A stretch of 64,000 nucleotides of DNA from Actinoplanes palleronii (GCF_016862315.1 NZ_BOMS01000137.1:1-64000); one strand, 5' to 3'. Shown: positions 55,903 through 64,000, counted from the first letter of the stretch. The notes: generated from the letters alone by a model not told the origin. Numbers and translations are program-made.

Positions 55903-58092
55903 GTGATTGCTCACAATAGTACCGTGAACTGGGAAAACACGGCCGAGAGCCGACTGACGACGGTGGACGAGATCGAGGCGGTGATCGGTCGCCCGATGTC
56001 GATGATCATGCTCAAGCAGCTCAGCGCACTCGACGACGGCTGCCGGACGATCCTCGCCCGCTGCCCGATCGCGGCCTTCGGCTATCGCGACGCCGACGGC
56101 ACCGGCCGGACCACGTTCATCGGCGGAGCGCCCGGTTTCGTGCGCGTCCATTCGCCCACCCGGATCTCGTTCCGCCTGCCGGAGCCCGGCTCGCCGCGCG
56201 GCCCGGTCTCGATGTTCTTTCTCCTGCCGGGCGTCGGTGAGATCCTGCGCGTCAACGGCACGGCAGCCGCCCGCAAGGGCGCGGAGACGACCGTCGAGAT
56301 CGCGGAAGCCTACGTCCACTGCGCCCAGGCGGTCCTCCGCTCCCGCCTGTGGCAGCCGCCCGCCGCGCCCGAGTCCGCAGCTCCCGCACCGCTCACGCCG
56401 CCCGCACCGCCCGCGTCAGCCCTCGAGATCCCCAGTGACGGGCCCCTGACCCGCCCCGGCGTTGCCGAGTTCATCGCCGTCGCACCGTTCCTCGCCCTCT
56501 CCACCTGGGACTCCACCGGTGGCAGCGACACCAGCCCGCGCGGCGACCGGGAGGCGGTGGCACGCATCCTGGACGACCGCACACTCGTCATCCCGGACCG
56601 CCGGGGCAACAAACGCGCCGACACGCTCCGCAATCTGGTGCAGGACGACCGCCTCTCGTTCGCCGCCCTCGTCCCGGGCCGCAGCGGCGTCCTGCACGTC
56701 CGCGGCCGCGGCGCGATCACCGACGACCCCGCCCTGCTGGCCACCATGGCGCTGCGCGGGATCCCCCCGCACGCGGCGCTGCTCATCGATGTCGAGCACG
56801 CCGAGGTGACCGGCAACGATCCCGTGGCCCGCTCCCGGATGTGGACACCGGGCACGCACCTCGACCGCGGCACCGCGCCCGACCTGATGGCGCTGGCCAG
56901 TGCCCACCTGGCCGCCAACGCGGCGAAGACCCGCGGTGGCCCGCCCGCGTTCCTGCTGAAAGCGATCGGGGCGATCCCGGGGATGACCCGGCTGATGCGC
57001 GTGGTGATGAACCGCGCCTACCGCTCCGGGCTGAGGAAGGAGGGCTACGACGAGGTCACCACCGGCACCGTTCCGGCAGCTGCCGACCGGACCGAGCAGC
57101 GAGCGCGGGACGTGCGCATCGTCGAGGTCCGCCCCGAAACGCCGAGCGCGGTCACCTTCGTGCTGGCGGACGCCGGCGACCGCCCGTTCGACTTCCGGCC
57201 CGGCCAGTTCTTCACGCTGATCACCGACATCGACGGCCGGCCGGTGCGCCGGGCGTATTCGGCCTCGTCAGCGCCCGGGTCGGCACGCCTGGAGGTCACC
57301 GTCAAACAGGTCGACGGCGGCCGATTCTCCACCCACGCGCACCGCACCCTGCGCCCCGGCGACCGTCTGACGCTGCTCGGCCCGTCGGGAACGTTCCACG
57401 CCGAGGACCAGCCGCCGCCGCAGACCGTGCTCATCGCGGCGGGCAGCGGCGTGACCCCGATGATGAGCATGATCCGCGCACAGGGCGAGGGCCGGATCGC
57501 CCTGCTCTACAGCAGCCGCAGTCCGGAAGAGACCATCTTCGCCACCGACCTGACCCGGCTGGCCGAGGCCCGCCCCGACCGGCTTTCGGTCACCCACGTC
57601 ACGACGAGCCGGGACGGACGCCTCGACGCGGACCGCGTCCGCCGCTGGATCACCGGCCTGGCCCCCGCCGCCGACACCCACTACTACGTCTGCGGCCCCG
57701 AACCACTGACCGAAACCGTGCAGCGGGTCCTGACCGAACTCGGCGTACCGGACCCGCTGGTCCACCACGAGCGCTACACCAGCGGCCCGGACTCCGACAC
57801 CACCACAACCGTTCCGCAGCAGATGCACGTCCACCAGGACGGCCACCCCCTCGGCGCGACGATCGTCGAACCCGGCCAGACCCTGCTCGACGCAGGCCTA
57901 GCCGCCGGCCTGCCCATGCCGTATTCCTGCACGGTCGGCAACTGCGGCGACTGCATGGCCCAGCTGCGCACCGGCGAGATCACCCAACCCGAACCGAACT
58001 GCCTGACCCCAGCCCAGAAAGCCGCCGGTTACATCCTGACCTGCACAGCCTGCCCACTGTCACCGGTCACTCTCGACATCCCCGAACCCTAA
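55903..58092 (+). CDS. Fused flavin-oxidase-like / ferredoxin reductase / 2Fe-2S ferredoxin
   Basis: A 729-residue fusion. Residues about 30-330 form a pyridoxamine-phosphate-oxidase-like FMN split barrel (GVAEFIAVAPFLALSTWDST, VIPDRRGNKRADTLRNLVQD, FAALVPGRSGVLHVRGRGAI). Then a FNR domain: RRAYSASSAPGSARLEVTVK for FAD and VLIAAGSGVTPMMSMIRAQG for NAD. A C-terminal plant-type ferredoxin has CTVGNCGDC and a fourth Cys in YILTCTAC. Electrons should flow NADH to FAD to 2Fe-2S, then the FMN site. Similar to haemoglobin-like/PNPOx-FNR oxidoreductases of actinobacteria. GTG 55924 is an equally good start. Substrate unknown. Confidence 0.9.
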   Translation: MIAHNSTVNWENTAESRLTTVDEIEAVIGRPMSMIMLKQLSALDDGCRTILARCPIAAFGYRDADGTGRTTFIGGAPGFVRVHSPTRISFRLPEPGSPRGPVSMFFLLPGVGEILRVNGTAAARKGAETTVEIAEAYVHCAQAVLRSRLWQPPAAPESAAPAPLTPPAPPASALEIPSDGPLTRPGVAEFIAVAPFLALSTWDSTGGSDTSPRGDREAVARILDDRTLVIPDRRGNKRADTLRNLVQDDRLSFAALVPGRSGVLHVRGRGAITDDPALLATMALRGIPPHAALLIDVEHAEVTGNDPVARSRMWTPGTHLDRGTAPDLMALASAHLAANAAKTRGGPPAFLLKAIGAIPGMTRLMRVVMNRAYRSGLRKEGYDEVTTGTVPAAADRTEQRARDVRIVEVRPETPSAVTFVLADAGDRPFDFRPGQFFTLITDIDGRPVRRAYSASSAPGSARLEVTVKQVDGGRFSTHAHRTLRPGDRLTLLGPSGTFHAEDQPPPQTVLIAAGSGVTPMMSMIRAQGEGRIALLYSSRSPEETIFATDLTRLAEARPDRLSVTHVTTSRDGRLDADRVRRWITGLAPAADTHYYVCGPEPLTETVQRVLTELGVPDPLVHHERYTSGPDSDTTTTVPQQMHVHQDGHPLGATIVEPGQTLLDAGLAAGLPMPYSCTVGNCGDCMAQLRTGEITQPEPNCLTPAQKAAGYILTCTACPLSPVTLDIPEP

Positions 58093-58269
58093 AACCCCAT
58101 TTTGTACGACCTGGGCACAGTCCCGTGGCTACGACGCGAGGCCGCGCTCCGTCCCGACCGCTGCGCGACCGCCGGGGTGTAGCGATTCGTCACGGTCGGG
58201 AGGTGCCGAGATGCGGACCGCCGACGACCCCTGCTGGCTGGGTGGGGCACTCTCCTGGCGCGTGGCCCG

Positions 58270-58936
58270 TCACTTCAGGCGCTGCGGCGTGAGCCCCTTC
58301 GCGCGCACGGCATTGATGATCTGCTGCAGTCCCGAAGCGGTGTACCTGCCGTGTCCGTGCATCAGCAGGACACCACCGGCACGCAGCGGTGCGGTGCGGT
58401 ATTCGGCTCACCGGTGGCGGCGGTACCCGCGTCTATCTGCTTGGTCAGGTTCGTCTTACCCATCCTGTTCAGGGAGGTGTGGTTACCGATCACATGTCCG
58501 GCCGCCTTGATGCTGCTGAACAACTTCGGGTGCTGGCGAGCCCAGTCACCGCGAAAGAAGAAGTGCCCCTTGACGTTGTTGCGCTTGAGGGTGGCCAGGA
58601 TGGACTTGACCTGCTTGGCGCTGCCGCCGTCGTCGAAGGTCAGCCACACGTCACGCGTGGTGTTCTGGCACCGTTCGATCTGCCGGATGGTCGCCGGCGA
58701 CATCGGCTGCTCAGAGATCTTGCCGGCCGCCACGACCGGGCGGCCGGCCCCGCCGGAGACCGTGCGGGTGGATCCGTACACGGTCACGATGGCGGGCACC
58801 GTCGCACCCGGGCTGTCGTACTGAACGGGCGCTGACACCGACGCGGGGGACCGTCGGCCGCTGACGCCGATGCCCCGCCACCGACCAGTAGCAGACACCC
58901 GCTGAGGGCCGAGGTCATGAATTTCCCACCGTGCAT
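58270..58936 (-). pseudogene. Polysaccharide deacetylase (NodB) gene, frameshifted and deleted
   Basis: Three pieces in different frames: a signal peptide from ATG 58936 (TSALSGCLLLVGGGASASAA), the NodB front (RDVWLTFDDGGSAKQVKSIL, then FFFRGDWARQHPKLFSSIKA, GHVIGNHT) in another frame, and the NodB end (GGVLLMHGHGRYTASGLQQI, ending LTPQRLK) in a third. About 90 residues with the central FRPPYG-like active-site region are missing between NLTKQIDAGT and GGVLLMHGHG. Two frameshifts plus a deletion make a functional product impossible. It was a secreted deacetylase. Confidence 0.8.
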
Positions 58937-59037
58937 GCTGTTCCTTAGCTCCGGGAGGAACGCACTTTATGCATCGCCGGGCACGACCGGCAATCCGGTG
59001 CCCCGGTAACGGCGTTCAGGCCGTCCGCGTCCGGACG

Positions 59038-59922
59038 TCACCCCTGATCGAGGTGGGAGACGAGGGCGGCCAGGTCGCGGCGACGGGAGTCGGCGAGCCA
59101 GACCGCCCAGGTACGCCGGACGAGCGGTGCGCCGGTCAGGGCGGTCCACGCGACGCTGGGCGGCAAGGGCTGGGTCCATTTCTCCGGTGCGAAAGTGAAC
59201 GCCTGGCCGGCGCTGACTGCGGCGAACTTCACCTCGGCGATCAGCGACTGCCCCGGCGCGGCGGGGGAGCCGGGGTTCAGCCCGTGGCTGCGGAGGACGG
59301 CGGCGATCTCGTCGAACCACACCGGGCTGTCGGCTCGCGGGAAGCCCACCCAGCTGAGGCCGGCGAGGGACTCCAGCCGTACGCTGTCGGGGTCGGGGCG
59401 TTCTGCGGTCGCGGCCAGCAGCACGCCCAGTTTCTCCTCGACCACCACCATGGCATCGAGGTCGCGATCAGCCGGCCGGGAGCGCAGCAGCCCCAGATCC
59501 AGGTCGCCGGCGCGCAGGGCGTCGAGCTGGGTTGCCGAGGACAGATGCCGTACGGCCACCCGGGTCCGGGGATGCGTCGAAGCCAGAGCCGCCACCGCGT
59601 CCGGGAGAAGGAGCGGCGGGAACTCGAGTGGCACACCGATCCGTAACTCGGTGTCCCCCGTGGTGGCGAACTGCCCGACAGCGGTCAGCGCCTGTTCGTA
59701 GCGGGCCAGGACGGCCCGGGCCTCGGCAGCCAGCACCGTCCCGGCGTCGGTGAGCCCGACCCCGGTGCTGCGGCGCACGAGCAGGTCCAAGCCGGTCTGC
59801 TGCTCCAGCGCGGCAATCGTCTGCGACACCGCCGGCTGGCTCACCCGTAACCGGCGGGCGGCCGCGGACACGCTGCCCTCCTCGGCGACGGCCAGGAAGA
59901 CCCGGAACTCCCGTAACTCCAT
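59038..59922 (-). CDS. LysR-family regulator
   Basis: A 294-residue LTTR: MELREFRVFLAVAEEGSVSA, then RRLRVSQPAVSQTIAALEQQ is the winged HTH; the substrate domain follows (TELRIGVPLEFPPLLLPDAV, DLGLLRSRPADRDLDAMVVV). Typical length. It is divergent from an SDR gene with a 15-base symmetric site between them (59961-59975). By LTTR logic it activates the SDR gene and represses itself. Confidence 0.95.
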   Translation of the reverse strand: MELREFRVFLAVAEEGSVSAAARRLRVSQPAVSQTIAALEQQTGLDLLVRRSTGVGLTDAGTVLAAEARAVLARYEQALTAVGQFATTGDTELRIGVPLEFPPLLLPDAVAALASTHPRTRVAVRHLSSATQLDALRAGDLDLGLLRSRPADRDLDAMVVVEEKLGVLLAATAERPDPDSVRLESLAGLSWVGFPRADSPVWFDEIAAVLRSHGLNPGSPAAPGQSLIAEVKFAAVSAGQAFTFAPEKWTQPLPPSVAWTALTGAPLVRRTWAVWLADSRRRDLAALVSHLDQG

Positions 59923-59960
59923 CTCCCCATCGCACCACGCCGGATGGGTGATGACCGCCC

Positions 59961-59975
59961 ATAAGCGAGGCTTAT
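59961..59975. promoter_or_regulatory. LysR box (T-N11-A)
   Basis: ATAAGC-GAG-GCTTAT, perfect 6-base arms; T at 59962 and A at 59974 give the T-N11-A spacing. It lies 39 bases before the LysR start and about 85 before the SDR start. Confidence 0.75.
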
Positions 59976-60059
59976 CGCGGCCGGGATGCAGCCGGTGCCG
60001 TGCCCGCTTGCACCACCCGGAACCCCGAGCGGGGTTCAGGACAGAAAAGGTGAGCGGCG

Positions 60060-60806
60060 ATGGCTATGGAACTTCTCGGCAAGGTGGCGCTGGTGACCGG
60101 CGGCAACAGCGGTATCGGACGGGCCGCCGCGACGGCGCTGGCCGCTCGCGGCGCGACGGTGGTGCTCTCCGGCCGCGACGCCGAACGCGGTGCGCAAGCG
60201 GTGAAGCAGATCGAGCAGGCCGGGGGGACGGCGTTCTTCGTCGCCACCGATCTGCGCGACGAGGCGTCCGCGCGTTCGCTGGCGGGCCGGGCGGTGGGGC
60301 TGGCCGGTGCGGTCGACATCCTGGTCAACAGCGCCGGCATCTTCCCGTTCGGCCCGACCGACAAGATGACTGAGGAGCAGTTCGACGACGTGTACGCGCT
60401 CAACGTCAAGGCGCCGTACTTCCTGGTGGCCGAGCTGGCCCCGGCGATGGCCGGGCGCGGGCACGGCGCGATCGTCAACGTGACCACGATGGTGGCCGAG
60501 TTCGGTGCGGCCGGCATGGGTCTCTACGGCTCCAGCAAGGCCGCAATGGTGCTGCTCACCAAGTCCTGGGCGGCCGAGTTCGGCCCCAGCGGCGTGCGGG
60601 TGAACGCGGTCAGCCCCGGCCCCACCCGTACTGAGGGAACCGCCGGCATGGGGGAGTCTCTCGACCAGCTCGCCGCCGCCGGTCCTGCCGGGCGTCCGGG
60701 CACTGCAGAGGAGATCGCGGACGCGATCGTGTTCTTGGCGACCGGTGCCGCGTCGTTCGTGCACGGCGCGATTCTCCCGGTCGACGGCGGCCGGATCGCG
60801 GTCTGA
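60060..60806 (+). CDS. Short-chain dehydrogenase/reductase
   Basis: A 248-residue classical SDR: TGGNSGIG (13-20), NSAG (90-93), Y156 and K160 in Y-x3-K. The usual catalytic Ser (expected near 142) is replaced by Thr in NVTTMVAEFG, a less common variant that may lower activity or alter substrate. AAAAGGTGAG lies before the ATG. Divergent from LysR and probably activated by it. Confidence 0.93.
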   Translation: MAMELLGKVALVTGGNSGIGRAAATALAARGATVVLSGRDAERGAQAVKQIEQAGGTAFFVATDLRDEASARSLAGRAVGLAGAVDILVNSAGIFPFGPTDKMTEEQFDDVYALNVKAPYFLVAELAPAMAGRGHGAIVNVTTMVAEFGAAGMGLYGSSKAAMVLLTKSWAAEFGPSGVRVNAVSPGPTRTEGTAGMGESLDQLAAAGPAGRPGTAEEIADAIVFLATGAASFVHGAILPVDGGRIAV

Positions 60807-60916
60807 CCGCCGGCTGTCCCTGATCGGCGCGGACGAGGATCGGCCCGTGGGCACACCGGCTCGCCGGTGTGCCCACGGGAAACCCGATACCCACTGTCAT
60901 GTGAGGTGGCGCCGGG

Positions 60917-61459
60917 TCAGCTCGCCGGGGTCTCGGCGGTGGGGATGAGGGTGGCGCGGGCGAGGATGTGGCCGGCCATGGTGAAGCCGAGGACTGCCGG
61001 GGTGGCGTCCGGGGCGACGCCGATGTCGGCCACGTCCAGGGCGTGGACCGTGATGAAGTAGCGGTGCGGGCCGTGACCGGCCGGTGGGGCGGCGCCGATG
61101 AAGCGGGCCGCGCGGGCGTCGTTGGGGAGCTGGAACGCGGCCGCGGGGAGGCCGGAGCCGGTGTCGTCGCCGGCGGCCTCGGGGAGCGTGGTGACGTCGG
61201 CCGGGATGTTGGCGACGGCCCAGTGCCAGAAGCCGGAACCGGTGGGGGCGTCCGGGTCGTAGACGGTCACGGCGAAGCTCTTGGTCGCGGCCGGGGCGCC
61301 GCTCCAGGTGAGCTGAGGAGAGACGTCCTGGCCGCCCGGGACGCCGAACATCCCGGAGAGCTGCGGGGCGGCCAGCGGCTTGCCGTCCTCGACGGTGGTG
61401 CTGGTCAGGGCGAAGTCCGGGACCTCGGGGAGGCGGGCGAACGGGTTGTTGACGGTCAT
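60917..61459 (-). CDS. YbhB/YbcL-type phosphatidylethanolamine-binding protein
   Basis: A 180-residue PEBP-family protein: DVSPQLTWSGAPAATKSFAV, YDPDAPTGSGFWHWAVANIP, then PAGHGPHRYFITVHALDVAD, ending HILARATLIPT. These are the conserved DPDAP and G-x-H-R-Y-x-F-x-V-H-A-L motifs of bacterial Raf-kinase-inhibitor-like proteins. Bacterial members are cytoplasmic and of unknown ligand. Divergent from a GntR gene with a palindrome in between. Confidence 0.92.
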   Translation of the reverse strand: MTVNNPFARLPEVPDFALTSTTVEDGKPLAAPQLSGMFGVPGGQDVSPQLTWSGAPAATKSFAVTVYDPDAPTGSGFWHWAVANIPADVTTLPEAAGDDTGSGLPAAAFQLPNDARAARFIGAAPPAGHGPHRYFITVHALDVADIGVAPDATPAVLGFTMAGHILARATLIPTAETPAS

Positions 61460-61505
61460 GGATCCATCCTTCGGAACGAGAGGGTTGCGATCGACTGTAC
61501 AAGCA

Positions 61506-61517
61506 ATAATCGATTAT
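61506..61517. promoter_or_regulatory. GntR operator
   Basis: ATAATCGATTAT, a perfect 12-base palindrome between the divergent PEBP (start 61459) and GntR (start 61528) genes, about 10 bases before the GntR GTG. The best candidate for GntR binding. Confidence 0.65.
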
Positions 61518-61527
61518 CCGAGTTAGT

Positions 61528-62199
61528 GTGATCGTCGTGACAAGCGAATCGACTCGGTCGGAACGGGTGTATGAGGCCCTGCGCGGCGCGGTGCTGCACG
61601 GGGAGTTCGCGCCGCAACAGCCGCTGAAGCCGCAGGAGCTGGCGACCCGGCACGGGGTGAGCCTCGCCGTGGCCCGGGAGGCGCTGCTGCGGCTGGTCGG
61701 CGAGGGTCTGGCGCTGCGGCTGCCGAACCGCGGCTTCGTCGTGCCGTCGACCGGCGCCGAGCGGTGGCAGCGGATCGCCGAGGCCCGCACGGTGATCGAG
61801 CCGGCGATGCTGCGGATGGCGATCGAGCGCGGCGACCTGGAATGGGAGACCCGGGTGCGGGCCGCGCACCACCGCCTCGCCGGAACACCGGCCTACGAGC
61901 GGGAGGGCGACCCGCATTACAGCGACGCGTGGGCCGAGGCGCACCGCCGCTTTCACCGGGCGCTGCTCGATGGATGCGGCAACGACGTCCTACTGGCCAC
62001 CTTCGACCGGCTGTGGACCGACAGCGAACTGGCCCGCCGCTGGTCCACCGTGCACACCCCGGACCGCGACGGCGCCGCCGAGCACCGCGCGATCGAGGAA
62101 GCCGCCCTGGCCCGCGACGCTGACGGTGCCGCCGAGCTGCTGTGCCGTCATGTGAGCCGCACGGTGGCGGCGCTTCCTCGTACGAAAAAAGGGTCTTGA
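61528..62199 (+). CDS. GntR-family regulator (FCD domain)
   Basis: A 223-residue regulator: EFAPQQPLKPQELATRHGVS, then AVAREALLRLVGEGLALRLP is the winged HTH, and the C-terminal FCD-type helical domain (RTVIEPAMLRMAIERGDLEW, RRFHRALLDGCGNDVLLATF) with H residues binding a metal-carboxylate ligand. GTG 61528 or GTG 61537 is the start. Probably represses the divergent PEBP gene and itself; ligand likely a carboxylic acid. Confidence 0.93.
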   Translation: MIVVTSESTRSERVYEALRGAVLHGEFAPQQPLKPQELATRHGVSLAVAREALLRLVGEGLALRLPNRGFVVPSTGAERWQRIAEARTVIEPAMLRMAIERGDLEWETRVRAAHHRLAGTPAYEREGDPHYSDAWAEAHRRFHRALLDGCGNDVLLATFDRLWTDSELARRWSTVHTPDRDGAAEHRAIEEAALARDADGAAELLCRHVSRTVAALPRTKKGS

Positions 62200-62207
62200 A
62201 AAGGGCG

Positions 62208-62837
62208 TCAGCCGTAAGTGGGGTGCTGGGGCCAGCCGGGCGGGGAGTCCTCCCAGTCCTCCTGGCGGCCGAAGACGCTCAGGTCGGCGAGGTTGTTGGT
62301 GAACAGCAGGCGGTCGACGCCGCGCGCGGTCGTGCTGTAAGTCCGGTAGACCTCGTCGCCGTCGCGCAGGAACATGCTGAGCATGAAGCCACCGCCGGCG
62401 CCGCAGTCGTCGGCGAACGTGGTGCCGTGCGACGAGACGAACGGCATGGTCCAGCCGCGAACCGCGCGGTACGGCTCGATCTGGGCCAGCGGCATGTTCG
62501 ACACCGTCGCCCAGCTGATGCCGCGCTGGCCCAGCATGACCAGGGCGTGCGACGGCACGTTGTTGGTGAACGCCGTGCAGCCCGGGCAGAAGTGGCCGGG
62601 CCCGTTGTCCATGAACTGGTAGACGGCCAGTTGCTCGCGGCCCTCGAACAGATCGAGCAGCGTGCGCGGCCCGGATGGCGCCGCGAACGTGTAGTCCCCG
62701 GCGAACCTGACCATCGGCAGGCGCCGGCGTCGCGCGGCGAGCGCATCGAGTGAACGGGTTGCCTCCTTCTCGGCCGTGAGCAGTTCCGAGCGCGCCAGCT
62801 CCCACTGCTCGGCCGTGACCACATCGGGTTTCGCCAT
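62208..62837 (-). CDS. DUF899 thioredoxin-like protein
   Basis: A 209-residue protein: VRFAGDYTFAAPSGPRTLLD, LFEGREQLAVYQFMDNGPGH, then FCPGCTAFTNNVPSHALVML. The F-C-P-G-C-T motif is the thioredoxin-like Cys pair of the DUF899 family, and SPPGWPQHPTYG is its ending. It may reduce or transfer electrons to small molecules. The ATG at 62837 is the natural start; a longer frame to 62957 overlaps the IS607 element. It converges with GntR. Confidence 0.92.
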   Translation of the reverse strand: MAKPDVVTAEQWELARSELLTAEKEATRSLDALAARRRRLPMVRFAGDYTFAAPSGPRTLLDLFEGREQLAVYQFMDNGPGHFCPGCTAFTNNVPSHALVMLGQRGISWATVSNMPLAQIEPYRAVRGWTMPFVSSHGTTFADDCGAGGGFMLSMFLRDGDEVYRTYSTTARGVDRLLFTNNLADLSVFGRQEDWEDSPPGWPQHPTYG

Positions 62838-62912
62838 ACCTGTGATGGTGCCCCGACCCACCGACAAGAAACCGCGTCGTGCATCGCCATAGGGTTCAGC
62901 AGATTTGTTGGT

Positions 62913-63420
62913 GTGAATCTTGCGGAGTGGGCGGAGGCGCAGGGCGTGCATCTGCATGCCGCGTATCGCTGGCTTCGTGAATGCGCTCTGCCGGTTCCGG
63001 TGCCGGCGATGCGGGTCGGGCCACGGATGATTCTGGTGAACGTGGAAGCGGCGGCGGTTCCTGCCGCGGTTGGGTGGTGCTGGCCGGTTTGCCGGTGGTG
63101 CGGGTCGAGGCTTAGGTCGGGTCGGGCATGGACGGGGCGTGGCCCCAGGTTCGCCGCCTGCTCGCCGATCCCGGCGCGACGGCCGTGGTGGCGGAGCATC
63201 GTGATCGGCTCGGCCGGGGTGAACGTCGGACTGGTCGAAGCGGTCCTGCAGGCGTAGGGTCGGCGGCTGGTCGTGGTCGACGCCGGTGACGTCGACGAGG
63301 GCCTGGTCCGGGACATGGCGGAGGTCCTGACCTCGGTTCTACGCCCGGTGGTGCGGGCGGCGATCGATGCGGAACCGGGCGAGGAAAGCCTTGGAGGCGG
63401 CGGCTGGCGATGATGGAGAA
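62913..63420 (+). pseudogene. tnpA: IS607-type serine recombinase (TnpA), broken
   Basis: GTG 62913 opens MNLAEWAEAQGVHLHAAYRW, the MerR-like HTH of IS607 TnpA. After VNVEAAAVPAAVG the frame lacks the segment that carries the catalytic Ser (the YARVSS region), then continues in shifted frames: LPVVRVEA-stop-VGSGMDGA, DPGATAVVAEHRDRLGR, NVGLVEAVLQA-stop-GRRLVVVDAG and finally RNRARKALEAAAGDDGE. At least two frameshifts, two stops and a deletion mean it cannot work. It directly precedes tnpB as in intact IS607 elements. Confidence 0.88.
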
Positions 63421-64000
63421 GAAACCGTTGCGTGTCATTGCCGGGCCGTTCGTTGTGCCCGGACCGGCGGGGGTGGCGATCCGGGACCGGCTCAGGGTGA
63501 GCGTCGAGGACGCGCACGTGTTGTTTCTGGTCGGCGTGCATCTGGGGTCGCTGGCATCTGGTGATCTGGCGGCTCGTAGCCGCGACGGTCTGCGTCATGA
63601 CAAGGATTCGTGGGCGGCTCGGAAACGGGATCTGACGCCGGCATCGTCGTCGCGGTGGGCGGGATCGATCACCAAGGCCAGCCATGATCAGTGGGCTCTT
63701 GCCCGCCGTGGCCTGGCCGCGCACATGCGAGGGCTTGAGGCCGGGATTGCCACCGTGAGGCGGCGGCTTGCGCTGCCGCTCGGGCAGAAAGGTAGCGTAG
63801 GCGAGCCCGGTGGCTACCGGTCGGCGCGGGAGTGGCACACGAAGTCACGGCGCCTCGTGACGCTGCAACAGCGGCACGAGACGGCGATCGCTGACTGGCA
63901 TGCCGGGCGTGTCCGTACCGTCCGCGGCGGGAGACGCCTCGCGAACACCCGTCACCACCTCGACCAGGCCGGGCTGAGTGAACAGCAGTGGCGGGAGCAG
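63410..64000 (+). CDS. tnpB: IS607-type TnpB, 5' part (runs off the window)
   Basis: From ATG 63410 (or ATG 63413) an uninterrupted frame of 197 codons reaches the end of the window. KKPLRVIAGPFVVPGPAGVA, RVSVEDAHVLFLVGVHLGSL, SRWAGSITKASHDQWALARR, KGSVGEPGGYRSAREWHTKS and RGGRRLANTRHHLDQAGLSE match the N-terminal half of actinobacterial IS607/IS605-type TnpB, an RNA-guided endonuclease. The RuvC residues, the C-terminal zinc part and the omega-RNA lie beyond 64000. The frame is intact though tnpA is dead; TnpB may act in trans or be retained. Confidence 0.87.
   Translation, partial: MMEKKPLRVIAGPFVVPGPAGVAIRDRLRVSVEDAHVLFLVGVHLGSLASGDLAARSRDGLRHDKDSWAARKRDLTPASSSRWAGSITKASHDQWALARRGLAAHMRGLEAGIATVRRRLALPLGQKGSVGEPGGYRSAREWHTKSRRLVTLQQRHETAIADWHAGRVRTVRGGRRLANTRHHLDQAGLSEQQWREQ

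Noticed and set aside
1..64000. tRNA, rRNA, CRISPR array, prophage or integrative element
   Set aside because: No cloverleaf, conserved rRNA words, regular spaced repeats, integrase or structural phage genes were noticed by eye; a covariance or HMM search was not possible.

Overview
The window is very GC-rich actinobacterial chromosome, most likely Micromonosporaceae (Actinoplanes-like). This rests on codon use, on family content and not on any search: an F420-dependent luciferase-like oxidoreductase, XRE/DUF5753-type regulators, a melC1-melC2 tyrosinase pair, a Hanks-type kinase with an outside domain, and a short actinobacterial protein ending in a RHIM-like amyloid motif. I saw no rRNA, tRNA, CRISPR array, phage or conjugation genes. 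It reads as an accessory chromosomal region, densely coded on both strands, with many decayed genes.

Layout. 0-6.6 kb: DUF218-like protein, G-rich and hairpin-rich spacer, RHIM-motif protein, tandem UspA protein, membrane Ser/Thr kinase with a 3-hydroxyisobutyryl-CoA hydrolase, lipoprotein. 6.7-11.8 kb: MarR/MFS divergent pair, aldo-keto reductase, XRE regulator with a small partner (apparent ATT start), membrane proteins. 11.8-16.4 kb: a scar of two truncated genes, TetR plus TetX-like flavin monooxygenase sharing a 10-bp operator, VOC protein, and a secreted-protein cluster with an amber-interrupted frame. 16.4-22.5 kb: TetR/aldo-keto reductase, GlxA-type regulator divergent from a cupin, a start-less SUKH frame, GNAT, MazF-like protein, CooC-like ATPase. 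22.5-34 kb: TetR/carboxylesterase, ferredoxin reductase, DUF4352 protein, GGDEF-EAL protein, HAD phosphatase, TetR/F420 oxidoreductase, SDR. 34-43 kb: XRE regulator, DinB-like, DUF4034-like, HAD, AraC/VOC, TetR/alpha-beta hydrolase, aldo-keto reductase, beta-lactamase-like hydrolase. 43-53.3 kb: chemoreceptor, CadD-like transporter, VOC proteins, MerR, SGNH-like secreted hydrolase, AraC-GyrI, TetR/SDR, hydrolase/TetR operon, Nudix. 53.3-64 kb: hairpins, melC operon, three-domain flavoprotein, broken deacetylase, LysR/SDR, PEBP/GntR, DUF899 protein, and an IS607-type element with dead tnpA and open tnpB running off the end.

The dominant theme is the one-component switch: about sixteen regulators (seven TetR, three AraC-like, two XRE, one each of MarR, MerR, LysR, GntR), most next to or divergent from one redox enzyme, hydrolase or transporter. 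For many pairs a palindromic operator is visible between the genes. These look like small independent chemical-stress or xenobiotic responses rather than one pathway.

The most unusual signals are a modular family of intergenic repeats ending in long hairpins with compensatory base changes (1.3, 31.2, 39.5, 53.4 kb, and related modules at 6.65 and 37.97 kb); an identical 19-bp element exactly 36 bp from the start codon of two separate genes (34.9 and 42.2 kb); the RHIM-like protein; a probable ATT start; and a Zur-like box laid over a start codon. Several decayed genes suggest ongoing reductive turnover, though single-base sequencing errors cannot be excluded for some.
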